Of a stretch of DNA of 64,000 nt, positions 42,747 through 51,870 are shown piece after piece. The stretch is from positions 310,001-374,000 of the forward strand of contig JAAEQC010000218.1 in NCBI GenBank assembly GCA_024231905.1, in the 5' to 3' direction. Position numbers and translations under genes: made by a program. The notes under the pieces are model-generated. The model was given only the letters and a program-made list of their open reading frames with translations, did no database searches and had not been told where the DNA came from. This DNA is from a bacterium (GTDB taxonomy: Bacteria; Krumholzibacteriota; Krumholzibacteriia; LZORAL124-64-63). The number at the start of each line of letters is the position of its first letter. Position 1 is the first letter of the stretch.

Positions 42747-44842
42747 GGCTTCTCCTTGCGGTCCGGGAAGGCCCGCGGGTTGATCTCCGCCAGCAACCGG
42801 TCCAGATCGTCCGTCACGCCCACGATGACCAGGCGGTCGCCGGGCTCGAGGGGCGCGTCGGGTTCGGGCATGACGTTATGCCGGCCGCCCAGGGCCGTAC
42901 GACGCCTGATGGCCAGCACCGAGATGCCGTAGCGGGACCGCAGCTCCAGTTCCCGCAGGGTGTCGCCCCACCAGTCCCGGGGCGGCATGAGGAGCTGGAC
43001 CTTGTACTCGGCGGGCAACTCGACGCAGCCGCGCATGCGCGCCTCGCCGGTGATGAGCTTGATGCCCGTGTCCTCCCGCTGCAGGACCTGCCGGCTGTAC
43101 ACCTCGAAAACCGCCTGACGGCGGATGACGCCCACGAAGACCGGCTGTTCCGGGCTGTAGAGTACGGGCAGATCCGAGCTGTCCCGCTCCCCCAGCCGCA
43201 GCAGGCAGTCCTCCAGGTTGTCCTGCCGGTACACCAGGTTCTCCACCGGTCCGCACACGTCCCCGGCGATGAGCACGCGGCCCAGGTTCGTCTCCTGGAG
43301 CAGATCCTTGACGTCGTGGATCGAGATGCGGCCCGCCAGGCGGCCCTGCTCATCGAGCACGTAGTAGTGCTCCTCGTTCTCTTCCAGGAAGAGTTCGAGG
43401 ACCTCGTTGAAGCCCGACGACTCCTGCACGGTGACCGGATTCACCTCCATGATGTCCTGGACGTGGAAATCCCGCAACACGGCGCTCTCCCGGCCGATCT
43501 CGAGCTTCTGGCCGCGCCGGGCGAACTTCAGGGTGAAGATCGAGTCCCCCATGAGGGAGCGGTAGGCCAGGGCCGCCCCGATGCCCGCCAGCATGAGCGG
43601 CAGGATGACCCGGTATTCCCCCGTCATCTCGAAGAGGATCAGGATGGCGGTGAGGGGGCCGCCCGTGGCCGCACCCACCATGGCCGACATGCCGACCATG
43701 GCGAAGGCGCCTACGGCGTCGTGGCTGCCGGGCAGGACCTGGCCCACCAGAGAACCGAAGGCACCGCCGAGCATGCCGCCCAGGAAGAGGGCCGGCGCGA
43801 AGATGCCCCCGGAGAAGCCCGAGCCGAGGGTGATGTTCACCGCCAGCAGCTTCACCGCCACCAGCAGCAGCATGGTCCAGCCCAGGAGGCGTCCGTCGAG
43901 GGCCTCGACCATGGTGCCGTAGCCCACACCGTACACTTGGGGGAAGCGCACCAGCAGGAGTCCCAGGAATACGCCGCCCACCGCCGGTTGCAGCCAGCGC
44001 GGCACGAACGAGCGCGCAGCCAGGTCTTCACAGGCGTAGAGCGAGCGGACGTACGCCACGGCCAGCAGTCCCACCAGCAACCCCAACACCAGGTAGAGGG
44101 GCAGTTCGAGAGGGTCGCCCAGGGTGAAGCCGGGCACGGGAAAGGCCGGGGTGTCGCCGAGGAATTCGCGGCTGATGGCCGTGGCCGTGACCGACGCCAC
44201 GATGATCGGAGCGAAGGTGACCACGGCGAAGTCCCGCATGAGGATCTCGAGGGCGAAGAAGGCGCCGGCGATGGGAGCGTTGAAGGTGGCGGCGATGCCG
44301 GCGGCCGCGCCGCAACCGATGAGGGTGCGCAGGCGCTGGGGGGAGAAGCGCAGCCACTGGCCGAGGGTGCTGCCCATGGCTGCGCCGATCTGGACGATGG
44401 GGCCCTCGCGGCCCACGGACCCCCCGAAGGCGATGGTCAGAGCGCTGGCCATGATCTTCACCGCCGCCACAACGGGCCGAATGACGCCGCGGCGGAAGAC
44501 CATGGCGTCCAGGACCTCCGGCACGCCGTGTCCGCGCGCCTCCCGGGCACCGAAGTGCACAAGCGGGCCCACCACCAGGCCACCGGCCACCGGTAGCAGG
44601 AGACGCTTCCACCAGGGTACCGAGGCCAGCAGCTGGACCGTGTGCTCGCCGGGGCCGATGGCCAGGCCCTGGAAAGCGTCCACCAGCCAGCGAAAGAGGA
44701 TCGCCCCGAAGCCGCCGACCAGGCCGACCGCCACGGCGACCACGACCATGACCGCGGTCTCGTCGGGCTCGAAGCGCTCGACCATGCGGAAAATGGTGCG
44801 GCGGACGCGGCCCATGCCGGGGCGCTTGGTTGCGGTGGACAT
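42743..44842 (-). CDS. CLC-family chloride channel/transporter with CBS and TrkA-C domains
   Basis: A 699-residue membrane protein. Residues 30-430 are the CLC fold with GHGVPE (105-109), GSVGREGPIVQIG holding the gating Glu146, SGFSGGIFAPALFLGG near 341-356 and GAATGGPLTAI near 390-400. CBS domains span about 460-590, and TrkA-C (RCK-C) about 605-685. The usual second, internal glutamate (E203 of the E. coli exchanger) falls at Ile200 in FALEILMRDF, so it may not couple protons in the standard way. ATG 44842 has GGAG 6 bases upstream. It is first in a coupled three-gene run. Confidence 0.88.
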   Translation of the reverse strand: MSTATKRPGMGRVRRTIFRMVERFEPDETAVMVVVAVAVGLVGGFGAILFRWLVDAFQGLAIGPGEHTVQLLASVPWWKRLLLPVAGGLVVGPLVHFGAREARGHGVPEVLDAMVFRRGVIRPVVAAVKIMASALTIAFGGSVGREGPIVQIGAAMGSTLGQWLRFSPQRLRTLIGCGAAAGIAATFNAPIAGAFFALEILMRDFAVVTFAPIIVASVTATAISREFLGDTPAFPVPGFTLGDPLELPLYLVLGLLVGLLAVAYVRSLYACEDLAARSFVPRWLQPAVGGVFLGLLLVRFPQVYGVGYGTMVEALDGRLLGWTMLLLVAVKLLAVNITLGSGFSGGIFAPALFLGGMLGGAFGSLVGQVLPGSHDAVGAFAMVGMSAMVGAATGGPLTAILILFEMTGEYRVILPLMLAGIGAALAYRSLMGDSIFTLKFARRGQKLEIGRESAVLRDFHVQDIMEVNPVTVQESSGFNEVLELFLEENEEHYYVLDEQGRLAGRISIHDVKDLLQETNLGRVLIAGDVCGPVENLVYRQDNLEDCLLRLGERDSSDLPVLYSPEQPVFVGVIRRQAVFEVYSRQVLQREDTGIKLITGEARMRGCVELPAEYKVQLLMPPRDWWGDTLRELELRSRYGISVLAIRRRTALGGRHNVMPEPDAPLEPGDRLVIVGVTDDLDRLLAEINPRAFPDRKEKP

Positions 44843-44932
44843 GTCGACTCCGGTTCCTGGGGTGGCGATGTTCGTAGGGCGCAATACTGGTCCACGCCGC
44901 GGCGAGCGTCAACCCGGCCGCTGGGATAGGCC

Positions 44933-44960
44933 TTGCCGAACCCGCGCCGCGACCGATAAT
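44933..44960 (+). promoter_or_regulatory. Candidate promoter of the M16 peptidase gene
   Basis: TTGCCG at 44933-44938 and GATAAT at 44955-44960 are 16 bases apart, 30 bases before the ATG at 44991. Confidence 0.4.
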
Positions 44961-44990
44961 GGGGGCCTGACCCCGACCCGAGAGGACCCC

Positions 44991-47693
44991 ATGACCAACG
45001 ACTCCGCCGCCACCGGCACCCTGCAGTCCCTGGACCTGGCGCCGGGCCTGTGGCAGGCCGACTTCCCGTCCGACCTCCGTCTCATCGTCCGCGAAGACCA
45101 CCGCAGCCCCGTGGCCATCTGCAACGTGTGGGTGCGCGTGGGTTCGAATCGCGAACCGGACGCCCTGCGCGGCTGGTCCCACGGCATCGAACACATGCTC
45201 TTCAAAGGGACCGGGCGGCGCCAGGAGGGCGACTTCGCCCGCGAGGTGGCCGAGGCAGGCGGATCCACCAACGCCGGCACGGGCTACGAGACCACCAACT
45301 ACCATGTCACCGTGCCCGCCGAACACCTGCCCACGGCCGTGGACCTGCTCGGCGACGCCCTCTTCCGGTCCCGCTTCGACGAGGCCTCCCTGGACGCCGA
45401 GCGCGAGGTCCTGGTCCACGAGAACCACATGTACGACGACCGGCCGGCGGGCTACGGCGTCACCTGGCGCTGGGGGCTCGAACGGGCCTTCGATGTCAGT
45501 CCCTACCGGCATCCCATCGGGGGCCGTGACGAGAACCTCCGCGAGCGCAGCCGCGACGACGTGCTCGCCTTCTGGCATTCCGCCTACCGCCCGGGGAACA
45601 TGACCGTGGTGGTGGTCGGGGACGTGGATCCCGAAGCGGTCCGCGAACTCGTCATGCGGCATTTCCCGACAGCCGGCGGCACCGGTCCCGGCCCGGTGGG
45701 CGATCCACGGGTGGCTCTGCTGGCCGAGCCCCCGGTGGAAACGGACCACGACGGGGCGCGCTGCCGCGTGGAGTACGGGGATATCGCCAAGGCCTACGTC
45801 AAGCTCATCCTGCCTGCCCCCGGCGAGCTGGATCCTCGACGGGACGCCCTGCCGGTGATACGGCGCATACTCGGCGACGGACGCAGTTGCCGGCTCTACA
45901 CGCGGGTCCAGGAGGAGGCCCACCTCGTGGACGACATCGACGTGGTGGCCGAGTCCGGACCGCGCGAGGGCCTGTTCATGGTGGAGTTCGAGACGGATCC
46001 CGCGCGATTGCGCCGGGCCATGGAAGAGACGGTGGCCGTCCTGTCCGGACTGGCCGGTGGCGGCAGCACCGGGCAGGAGCGGCAACGGGCCGCCAACCGG
46101 GTTCTCGCCTCCCACCTCTTCGGCGCCGAGTCCATCCAGGGGCAGGCCTCGAACCTGGGCTACCACGACAGCATCGGCGACCTGGCCGGCGCCCTGGATC
46201 TGCCCGCCCGCATGGCCGCGGTCACCGCCGACGACGTATCCGCCCTGGCCCGGATCCTCTTTCGCCGGGACCAGCTGACGGCCATGCTCTACCTGCCGCG
46301 CGGCACCGAGGCGGCCGCCCACGGCATCCCCGTCACCGATGAGGAGTTGGATGCTGCTCTGGCACCATTCCTGGGTCCGGATCTGGCCCCGCCGGTCACG
46401 ACAACTGCCGAGCGCCCGGTCCCCGCACCACCGGCGGCGGTCCGGGCCGCCACCGGCGTCGACGAGGGTTTCACCCTGGAGCAGCTCCCCGGCGGCGGCG
46501 AAGTGGCCTGGCGCCGCGACCCGGCCGTACCCGTCATCGCCCTCAGCTTCATGACCGCCGGCGGCGCCACCGGCGAGACGGATGCCGACTCCGGCCTGGC
46601 CGCCCTCCTGCAACAGGTCATGGTCAAGGGTGCCCGCGGCCGGAGCGGGACCGACCTCCATGGCGTCCTCGAGGGTGAAGGGGCCGCCGTGGGTCCTCGC
46701 GCCCAACGCGACCACGTGGGTCTCGCGCTGACCATGCTCGCCTGCCGCTGGGAGCGCCCCTTGGCCCTGGCCGCGGACATCCTGTCGGCACCGGACCTGG
46801 CCGGCGACGAAGTCGACCAGGAACGCAACCTCGCCCTGGCCCAGCTGGAAGCCATCAAGGACGATCCTTTCCAGTCGGCCGCCCTGCACCTGCGATCACT
46901 CATGTACGGCGACCACCCCTACGGCCGTCCCCTGATCGGCACCCCGGAAAGCCTGGTGCGCCTGGACCGGGAGGCCCTGATCACCGGACACGCCCGGGCC
47001 TGGACCCGCCGCGGTCTGAAGATCGTCGTTTCCGGCGATCTGGACCCGGACATCTGGCTACCGCGCCTGGACACGCTGCTGGCCGACCTGCCGGCCGGCG
47101 AAGAACCGACGGTTCCGGCACCCGGCCCGGCCCGCGGGACCGATCAGGTGGAGCACGCGCGACTGACCCGTGACCAGAAGCAGAGCGTCGTGCTCGTGGC
47201 CTGGCCGGGGCAGCGCCGGTACGACGAGAACCGGGTGCCGCTCATGCTGCTGCGCCAGGCCCTGAACGGCCAGAGCGGACGCCTCTTCCACGAGCTGCGC
47301 GACCGCCGTTCCCTCTGCTACAACACCGGCGTCCTGAGCACGGCGGGCTTCGGCCAGGGCATGTTCCTGGGCTACGTCCTGACCGCTCCGGACACGGCCG
47401 ACGAGGCGCGGACCGTGTTGCGCAACGAGCTGCTGCGCACGGCGGACGCACTCCTGACCACCGAGGAGTTCGATCGGGCCCGGACCAAGCTCCTGGGCAA
47501 TCTGCTCATCGCCGACCAGACCAACGCCGCCCGGGTGGGCCGGGCGGCCCAGGACAGGATCTACGGCCGTCCCGCCGCGGGCCTGGCGCCCCTCCTCGAG
47601 GAGATCCACACCTGCACGCCCGCCCTGGTGCGGGACGCCGCCGCAGCCTATCTCGACGCGAGTTCCGGTTACGAGGTCGTGCTGGGCCCGTAG
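44991..47693 (+). CDS. M16 (insulinase-like) zinc peptidase, two-domain form
   Basis: A 900-residue protein made of two M16 halves. The first half has the inverted zinc motif HGIEH at residues 64-68, with a further glutamate in EREVLVHENH as third ligand. The second half (from about 490) keeps the fold (AGGATGETDADSGLAALL and DRRSLCYNTGVLS) but has no HxxEH, as is normal for the inactive domain. No signal peptide is seen, so the protein is probably cytoplasmic despite similar periplasmic PqqL-like proteins. ATG 44991 has GAGAGGA upstream. The insertion or target peptide is unknown. Confidence 0.88.
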   Translation: MTNDSAATGTLQSLDLAPGLWQADFPSDLRLIVREDHRSPVAICNVWVRVGSNREPDALRGWSHGIEHMLFKGTGRRQEGDFAREVAEAGGSTNAGTGYETTNYHVTVPAEHLPTAVDLLGDALFRSRFDEASLDAEREVLVHENHMYDDRPAGYGVTWRWGLERAFDVSPYRHPIGGRDENLRERSRDDVLAFWHSAYRPGNMTVVVVGDVDPEAVRELVMRHFPTAGGTGPGPVGDPRVALLAEPPVETDHDGARCRVEYGDIAKAYVKLILPAPGELDPRRDALPVIRRILGDGRSCRLYTRVQEEAHLVDDIDVVAESGPREGLFMVEFETDPARLRRAMEETVAVLSGLAGGGSTGQERQRAANRVLASHLFGAESIQGQASNLGYHDSIGDLAGALDLPARMAAVTADDVSALARILFRRDQLTAMLYLPRGTEAAAHGIPVTDEELDAALAPFLGPDLAPPVTTTAERPVPAPPAAVRAATGVDEGFTLEQLPGGGEVAWRRDPAVPVIALSFMTAGGATGETDADSGLAALLQQVMVKGARGRSGTDLHGVLEGEGAAVGPRAQRDHVGLALTMLACRWERPLALAADILSAPDLAGDEVDQERNLALAQLEAIKDDPFQSAALHLRSLMYGDHPYGRPLIGTPESLVRLDREALITGHARAWTRRGLKIVVSGDLDPDIWLPRLDTLLADLPAGEEPTVPAPGPARGTDQVEHARLTRDQKQSVVLVAWPGQRRYDENRVPLMLLRQALNGQSGRLFHELRDRRSLCYNTGVLSTAGFGQGMFLGYVLTAPDTADEARTVLRNELLRTADALLTTEEFDRARTKLLGNLLIADQTNAARVGRAAQDRIYGRPAAGLAPLLEEIHTCTPALVRDAAAAYLDASSGYEVVLGP

Positions 47694-47727
47694 GCCTGTC
47701 GGCGGTGGAAGTTGCCGGATAAGAGCG

Positions 47728-47755
47728 AAGCCCGGTCCCCAGGAGGACCGGGCTT
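47728..47755. terminator. Terminator between M16 and cupin genes
   Basis: A perfect 11-bp stem (47728-47738 with 47745-47755) with a CCAGGA loop between two convergent genes. Confidence 0.75.
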
Positions 47756-47781
47756 AACACATGGCGGACCAGGACTGCTGA

Positions 47782-48141
47782 TCAGGTGCTGGTCACGTAC
47801 CGATCCGGCGCATCCGACATGTCGATGACCAGGGTCTGGCAGCTGAAACTGGCGCGATGGCGCGCGCCCTCCGGCACCCGGTAGTGGTCGCCGGCCTGGT
47901 AGAGGTTCGTTTCGCCCTCGACCTCCAGCACCATCTCGCCGGAGATGACCATGCCCCGCTGCTCACAGTGGGTATGGTCGGGCACGCTCACGCCTTCCTC
48001 GAAAACGAAGAAGACGACCTGTTTCTCGTCGTTTCGCAGACTGTAACCCGTCACCCCGGCTACGGGGATCTCGACGGTGGGCAGAGCAAGGACTTCGGGG
48101 GGGAGTATCGCGGCGGCGGGATGGGTCTTCACCGGATCCAT
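47782..48141 (-). CDS. Small cupin protein
   Basis: A 119-residue single-domain cupin: VSVPDHTHCEQRGMVISGEMVLEVEG matches cupin motif 1 (HxH, then E/Q, G), and GDHYRVPEGARHRA is motif 2 with the third histidine. Such proteins bind a metal and may be a dioxygenase or sugar isomerase, or just a binding protein. ATG 48141 has AAGGAGG upstream. The longer frame to 48204 is not supported. Confidence 0.8.
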   Translation of the reverse strand: MDPVKTHPAAAILPPEVLALPTVEIPVAGVTGYSLRNDEKQVVFFVFEEGVSVPDHTHCEQRGMVISGEMVLEVEGETNLYQAGDHYRVPEGARHRASFSCQTLVIDMSDAPDRYVTST

Positions 48142-48247
48142 GCAAGCCTCCTTTTCCAGGTAGGTTGTGACCGGTCGCAACCGGTAGCCGGCCGAGGCCG
48201 ACACGTCTTCATGTTACCAGAACGGACAGAATCCGCAACCGGGCAGC

Positions 48248-48751
48248 TCACCCGGCCTCCGGGTCTCCCGGAGCATAATCGGTGCCGCGCATGGGCAGAA
48301 CCGGCGCTCCATCGACGATTTCCGCCTTCAGGATCCGTCCGGTGACGAGATCGTGGTCCCCGGCCGCCAGGCGGCCTTCCACGCGGCACAGGAAGCGGGC
48401 GGCGCAGCGGGCCAGGGCGGGAGTGTCCTCCCCCAGCCGCACGTGTTCCACCTCGGCCCACTTGTCCCGGTCGCGCCGGGATTGCAGACCGAAGAGACGG
48501 GCCACGGCCACCTGTCCCTCGGCCAGCACCGACACCGAGAACTCGGTGGCTTGGGCCAGGAGTCCGTGGGTGTAGCGCTCGTGTCCGATGGCGACCGCCA
48601 GCAGGGGCGGGTCCATGGAGGCGCGCATGACCCAGGCGGCGGTGAGTCCGCCGTCCACTTCCCCTCCGTGCACACCGACCACGGTCACCGGCACGGCCAG
48701 CAATTGCAGGGCCTGTTCGAAGGGCGACGGGGTACGGTCGGCGGGTGTCAT
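48248..48751 (-). CDS. Flavin reductase-like FMN-binding protein
   Basis: A 167-residue split-barrel flavoprotein. It has VPVTVVGVHGGEVDGGLTAAWVM, DPPLLAVAIGHERYTHGLL, and FSVSVLAEGQ, which match the flavin reductase domain family. It could reduce flavin with NADH or act as an FMN-binding domain for a partner oxidase. The start ATG is at 48751. Its nearest neighbours (cupin at 47782 and the exonuclease-like gene at 48804) do not fix a role. Confidence 0.8.
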   Translation of the reverse strand: MTPADRTPSPFEQALQLLAVPVTVVGVHGGEVDGGLTAAWVMRASMDPPLLAVAIGHERYTHGLLAQATEFSVSVLAEGQVAVARLFGLQSRRDRDKWAEVEHVRLGEDTPALARCAARFLCRVEGRLAAGDHDLVTGRILKAEIVDGAPVLPMRGTDYAPGDPEAG

Positions 48752-48803
48752 GGGTGTCTTTTCCCGTCCGGCGGACGCCGGTCGCGAGTTGTGGCGGCCG
48801 TGC

Positions 48804-49673
48804 TCAGACCGCCAGGTCGAATTCCGCCACGACCGGGAAGTGGTCCGACGGCAGGGCCATCTGGCGATGCTCGAGTCCCTCGAACAGGACGCGCTCGACG
48901 CTGCGGACGGTCAGGCGCGGCCGGTAGAATACGTAGTCGATGCGGCGCGGACCGAACAGGAGGTGGCCCATGCGATCCCGCAGGCCCAGCCCGCGGAAGG
49001 TCGCGCCCTCGGCCTCGGAGCCGCCGGCCTCGGTCCAGGCGTCGAAGAGGGGCTCGCAATCCGGACAGCCCTGGCGCATGGCCTGGATCTCCCGCGAACC
49101 GGCCACCGCGTTGAAGTCGCCGGTCAGGAAGACCGGCACGCGCGGGCCGTGCTGCTCCACCTGGCGGGCGATGTGTTCCCGGAGCTGGCGCGCGCTGCGG
49201 CGCCGGTGCCAGGAGTTGATGGCCTCCAGGTGGGTCGTGCCGAAGACGAAGACCCGCTCGGACTCGGCCATGGCGAAGGTCGTCCAGGTCACCAGGCGCG
49301 GCCGGGTCCCCAGGTTGTACTGGGAGGCGGGCACGTCGGGGGTCGGCGAGAGCCAGATGGCCTCGCTGCCGGCGGCGGGATCCAGCGGTCGCACGCGGTC
49401 GCGCCGGTAGAAGGTCGCGCAGTACCAGTTGGCGTCGCAGTCGCGGCGCGCGGCGCCGAGATTGCCCTCGCCCACGAAGTCGTATTCGGGCAGGAGCCGG
49501 GCCAGGTCCTCCAGTTGCGCGCGGTTGGCTTCCTGGGTGCCCAGGACGTCGGGGCGCACGCTACGCACGAGCCGGGCCACGTTGTTCCGACGCAGACGCC
49601 ACGGGTGGCGGCGGCTCTTCTTGGTGGCGGCGAGGAGATTGAAGGTCATCACTCGCAGGATGTTGTCGCTCAC
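48804..49673 (-). CDS. Endonuclease/exonuclease/phosphatase family protein
   Basis: A 289-residue EEP-fold phosphodiesterase. It has LRVMTFNLL, DVLGTQEANRAQLEDL with the metal-binding Glu, VFGTTHLEAIN, FLTGDFNAVAG (Asp and Asn of the active site), RRIDYVFYRP and the final SDHFPVVAEFDL (the base). It cleaves phosphodiesters or phosphate esters, as in endonuclease, sphingomyelinase or phosphoinositide hydrolases. GTG 49673 has GGAG upstream. No signal peptide. Confidence 0.85.
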   Translation of the reverse strand: MSDNILRVMTFNLLAATKKSRRHPWRLRRNNVARLVRSVRPDVLGTQEANRAQLEDLARLLPEYDFVGEGNLGAARRDCDANWYCATFYRRDRVRPLDPAAGSEAIWLSPTPDVPASQYNLGTRPRLVTWTTFAMAESERVFVFGTTHLEAINSWHRRRSARQLREHIARQVEQHGPRVPVFLTGDFNAVAGSREIQAMRQGCPDCEPLFDAWTEAGGSEAEGATFRGLGLRDRMGHLLFGPRRIDYVFYRPRLTVRSVERVLFEGLEHRQMALPSDHFPVVAEFDLAV

Positions 49674-49820
49674 GGTCGTCCATCTCCGGTTCGTCGTCGC
49701 CGCCGGGCGGTGAGGAACCTCCAGGCGGCTTCAGGATGCGTCGCGGCGCGGTACCGCTTCCCTGCATACTCCGGCCGTGGGCGAAAAGTTTCGGTCCCCC
49801 GGTATATCGGCAGGGCGGGT

Positions 49821-49835
49821 GGGGTCTTTGACCCC
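49821..49835 (-). terminator. Short hairpin after the 49842 gene
   Basis: A 6-bp stem with a 3-base loop just past the stop of the P-loop kinase-like gene. It lacks a T-run, so it is a weak terminator candidate. Confidence 0.3.
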
Positions 49836-49841
49836 GGAATT

Positions 49842-50399
49842 TCAGGTGGCGAACAGGCCCAATTGAGGCGGCCGGCCGGGCAGGTCCAGGGCCGCCAGGA
49901 CCCGCGGTACCCAGACGGTGCGGTCGTCCGCGGGCAGAGCCAGGCTGGTCATGCCGAAAATGCCCATGAGTTCGTCGATGAGCGCGTCGATGGCCAGCTG
50001 GAACTCCACCGAGGTGTCGCGCGTGCCGTCGTAGGACGGCGGTGCGCTCACCGGCACCTTCACCAGCAGCGTGTAGGACTCGAGCCAGGTCCGGATGAAC
50101 GGTTCCATGTCCGGTTGGCGTCCGGCCGCATGCACCAGGTACGCGTAATTGTCGACCACGGCCCGGTCGCAGATGATGGCGTCGAAGGCCGCCGCCAACT
50201 CGATCTCCTGGGCCACCTGGGTGTGGAGAATCCAGTTCTGGGCTTCGGCGGTGGTGTCGCGGTTGATCGGCAAGGGGCAGCTTCTGGCCACCTCCTTGAC
50301 GAGATCCACGCCCAGGTCGAGCCGCTTCAGGGACGCGGCCAGCTCGAAGCAGAGGGTCGTCTTGCCGACGCCATGGGTCCCGATGAATGCGATCTTCAT
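49842..50399 (-). CDS. P-loop nucleotide-binding protein (AAA_28/NadR kinase-like)
   Basis: A 185-residue ATPase or kinase: Walker A GTHGVGKTT at residues 7-15, a DAIICDRAVVDNYAY Walker B/lid region, and a core typical of the NadR nucleoside-kinase or Ttd14 group. Those proteins phosphorylate nicotinamide riboside or bind small ligands. The NadR adenylyltransferase half is missing. ATG 50399 at the start of the fold. The true substrate is unknown. Confidence 0.7.
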   Translation of the reverse strand: MKIAFIGTHGVGKTTLCFELAASLKRLDLGVDLVKEVARSCPLPINRDTTAEAQNWILHTQVAQEIELAAAFDAIICDRAVVDNYAYLVHAAGRQPDMEPFIRTWLESYTLLVKVPVSAPPSYDGTRDTSVEFQLAIDALIDELMGIFGMTSLALPADDRTVWVPRVLAALDLPGRPPQLGLFAT

Positions 50400-50548
50400 G
50401 GCCCGAAACCTAATAGGAAGACTCCGGAATGTCCAGATGGCCCAACCCGGCGTTGCGCCGCCGCCGGGGTCGCGCTAGGCTGCGTCCGGGCACCATAGCG
50501 GCAAGGGAATAGCGGCGGCGGATTTGCGGCGCGAGGGAGGATCACGGC

Positions 50549-51235
50549 GTGACGGATCACGATCTCCGGGTGGACGAATGGGGTGAGGCCCACGGCGGCC
50601 TGCGGGGCAGCCGGCTGCTCAGGGTCGGCGCGATCCTGGCACTCTTCAGCTTGGCGGTGGAAACCGGCAGCAGGATATTCGTGCCCGACCTCGAACAGGG
50701 CCCCTGGGGTGTGACCGCCTCCGCCTGGCTGGGTTGGATCACTTCCCTGGGTATCCTGGGGCTGGGCTTCCTGTGGATCGGCATGAATCCGGTCCTGACC
50801 CGCTTCGGCATCGCCGTCGGCATCTTCCATCTGCTGCACGCGGTCTTCCTGCTCGTCCAGATCTTCACCGAGTTCCACCTGGCGATCCCGCCGCGCACCA
50901 TGGCCGTGGGCCGCCTGGTGCTCGTCCTGCTCTTCGCGATCCAGGAACGACAATACCTGGGAGTCCGCGGCAGCCGCCTTCTCACGGGAGCGGCAGCCGT
51001 GGTCCTGGCCAAGACCCTGGCCGCCGTGTGGAGCTTTCCTTCCGGGCTGGGAGCCGTTGGCGGCGCCCTGTGGGACTTCGTCCCGGCGGTGCTGCTCGTG
51101 CTCGCCCTCTACCACACCGGCGCACTGATCAGCCTCCGCGAGGACGCCTGGGCCGAGGCTTTCCTCGCCAATCGCGGCACGGGTTTCGAGGACTTCAACA
51201 ATCCGCTCAACCGACACGACCGGCCGGAGCGCTGA
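50549..51235 (+). CDS. Polytopic membrane protein, unknown function
   Basis: A 228-residue protein with six to seven hydrophobic segments from residue 22 to 190, short loops, and a soluble tail rich in charged residues ending NNPLNRHDRPER. No motif I recognise. The GTG at 50549 has GGGAGG 8 bases upstream, which is a strong Shine-Dalgarno. It ends 7 bases before the convergent nitroreductase gene. Confidence 0.65.
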   Translation: MTDHDLRVDEWGEAHGGLRGSRLLRVGAILALFSLAVETGSRIFVPDLEQGPWGVTASAWLGWITSLGILGLGFLWIGMNPVLTRFGIAVGIFHLLHAVFLLVQIFTEFHLAIPPRTMAVGRLVLVLLFAIQERQYLGVRGSRLLTGAAAVVLAKTLAAVWSFPSGLGAVGGALWDFVPAVLLVLALYHTGALISLREDAWAEAFLANRGTGFEDFNNPLNRHDRPER

Positions 51236-51242
51236 CGGAGCC

Positions 51243-51857
51243 TCAGCCGGGGAAGCGGTCCCGCACCACGACCTCGGCCAGGGGCAGTTGACCGCCCCGG
51301 GGACGCGCCGGTTCCAGGGCCTTGCCCACGGTGACGGCCATGACGATGTCGTGGTCGTCTGGCAGGTTGATGATCTCCGCCACCTGCTCGAAATCGAACC
51401 CGATCATGGGACAGCTATCGTAGTCCATGGCCTTGGCCGCCAGCATGAGGGTCTGGGAGGCCAGGGCGCCCGAGCGCAAATTCTCGTCCCGTTGCAGTTC
51501 CAGCCGCCCCCCGTAGGCGCCCACGATCATGGGCACGATGGCATCCCGGGTGGCCTGGTCGGCGGTGGCCCAGTAGCGGCCGGTGTCGCGGCCGTAGGCC
51601 CCGCGATCACCGCAGACGAACACCAGGAGCGAGCAGTCCGTGTACTGGGCCTGGTCCCAGCCGGCAGCGCGGACGGCCTGCTTCACCTCCGGGTCCGTCA
51701 CCAGAACGAAGCGCCAGTTCTGCATGTTGAAGGAGGTCGGGCTGAGGATCACCGCCTCCATGAGCCGGCTGACCTCCGGCTCGGGCATGGCGTGATCCGG
51801 GTCGAACTTCTTGACCGAGCGGCGCTCGGCGATGGCGGCGAAGGTGTCCAGGGACAT
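51243..51857 (-). CDS. Nitroreductase-family FMN protein
   Basis: A 204-residue nitroreductase. RRSVKKFDPDHAMPEPEVSRLM, SPTSFNMQNWRFVLV and CPMIGFDFEQVAEIINLPDDHDIV (in part) match the family FMN pocket. It uses NAD(P)H to reduce nitro compounds or quinones. ATG 51857 follows GGAGGT. The membrane-protein genes 52269-51871 lie just upstream in the same direction. Confidence 0.88.
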   Translation of the reverse strand: MSLDTFAAIAERRSVKKFDPDHAMPEPEVSRLMEAVILSPTSFNMQNWRFVLVTDPEVKQAVRAAGWDQAQYTDCSLLVFVCGDRGAYGRDTGRYWATADQATRDAIVPMIVGAYGGRLELQRDENLRSGALASQTLMLAAKAMDYDSCPMIGFDFEQVAEIINLPDDHDIVMAVTVGKALEPARPRGGQLPLAEVVVRDRFPG

Positions 51858-51870
51858 GATTGACCTCCGG

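Noticed and set aside
44028-46889. 953-codon minus-strand frame opposite the M16 peptidase
   Set aside because: Shadow of the M16 gene and the CLC gene in another frame; no homology seen.
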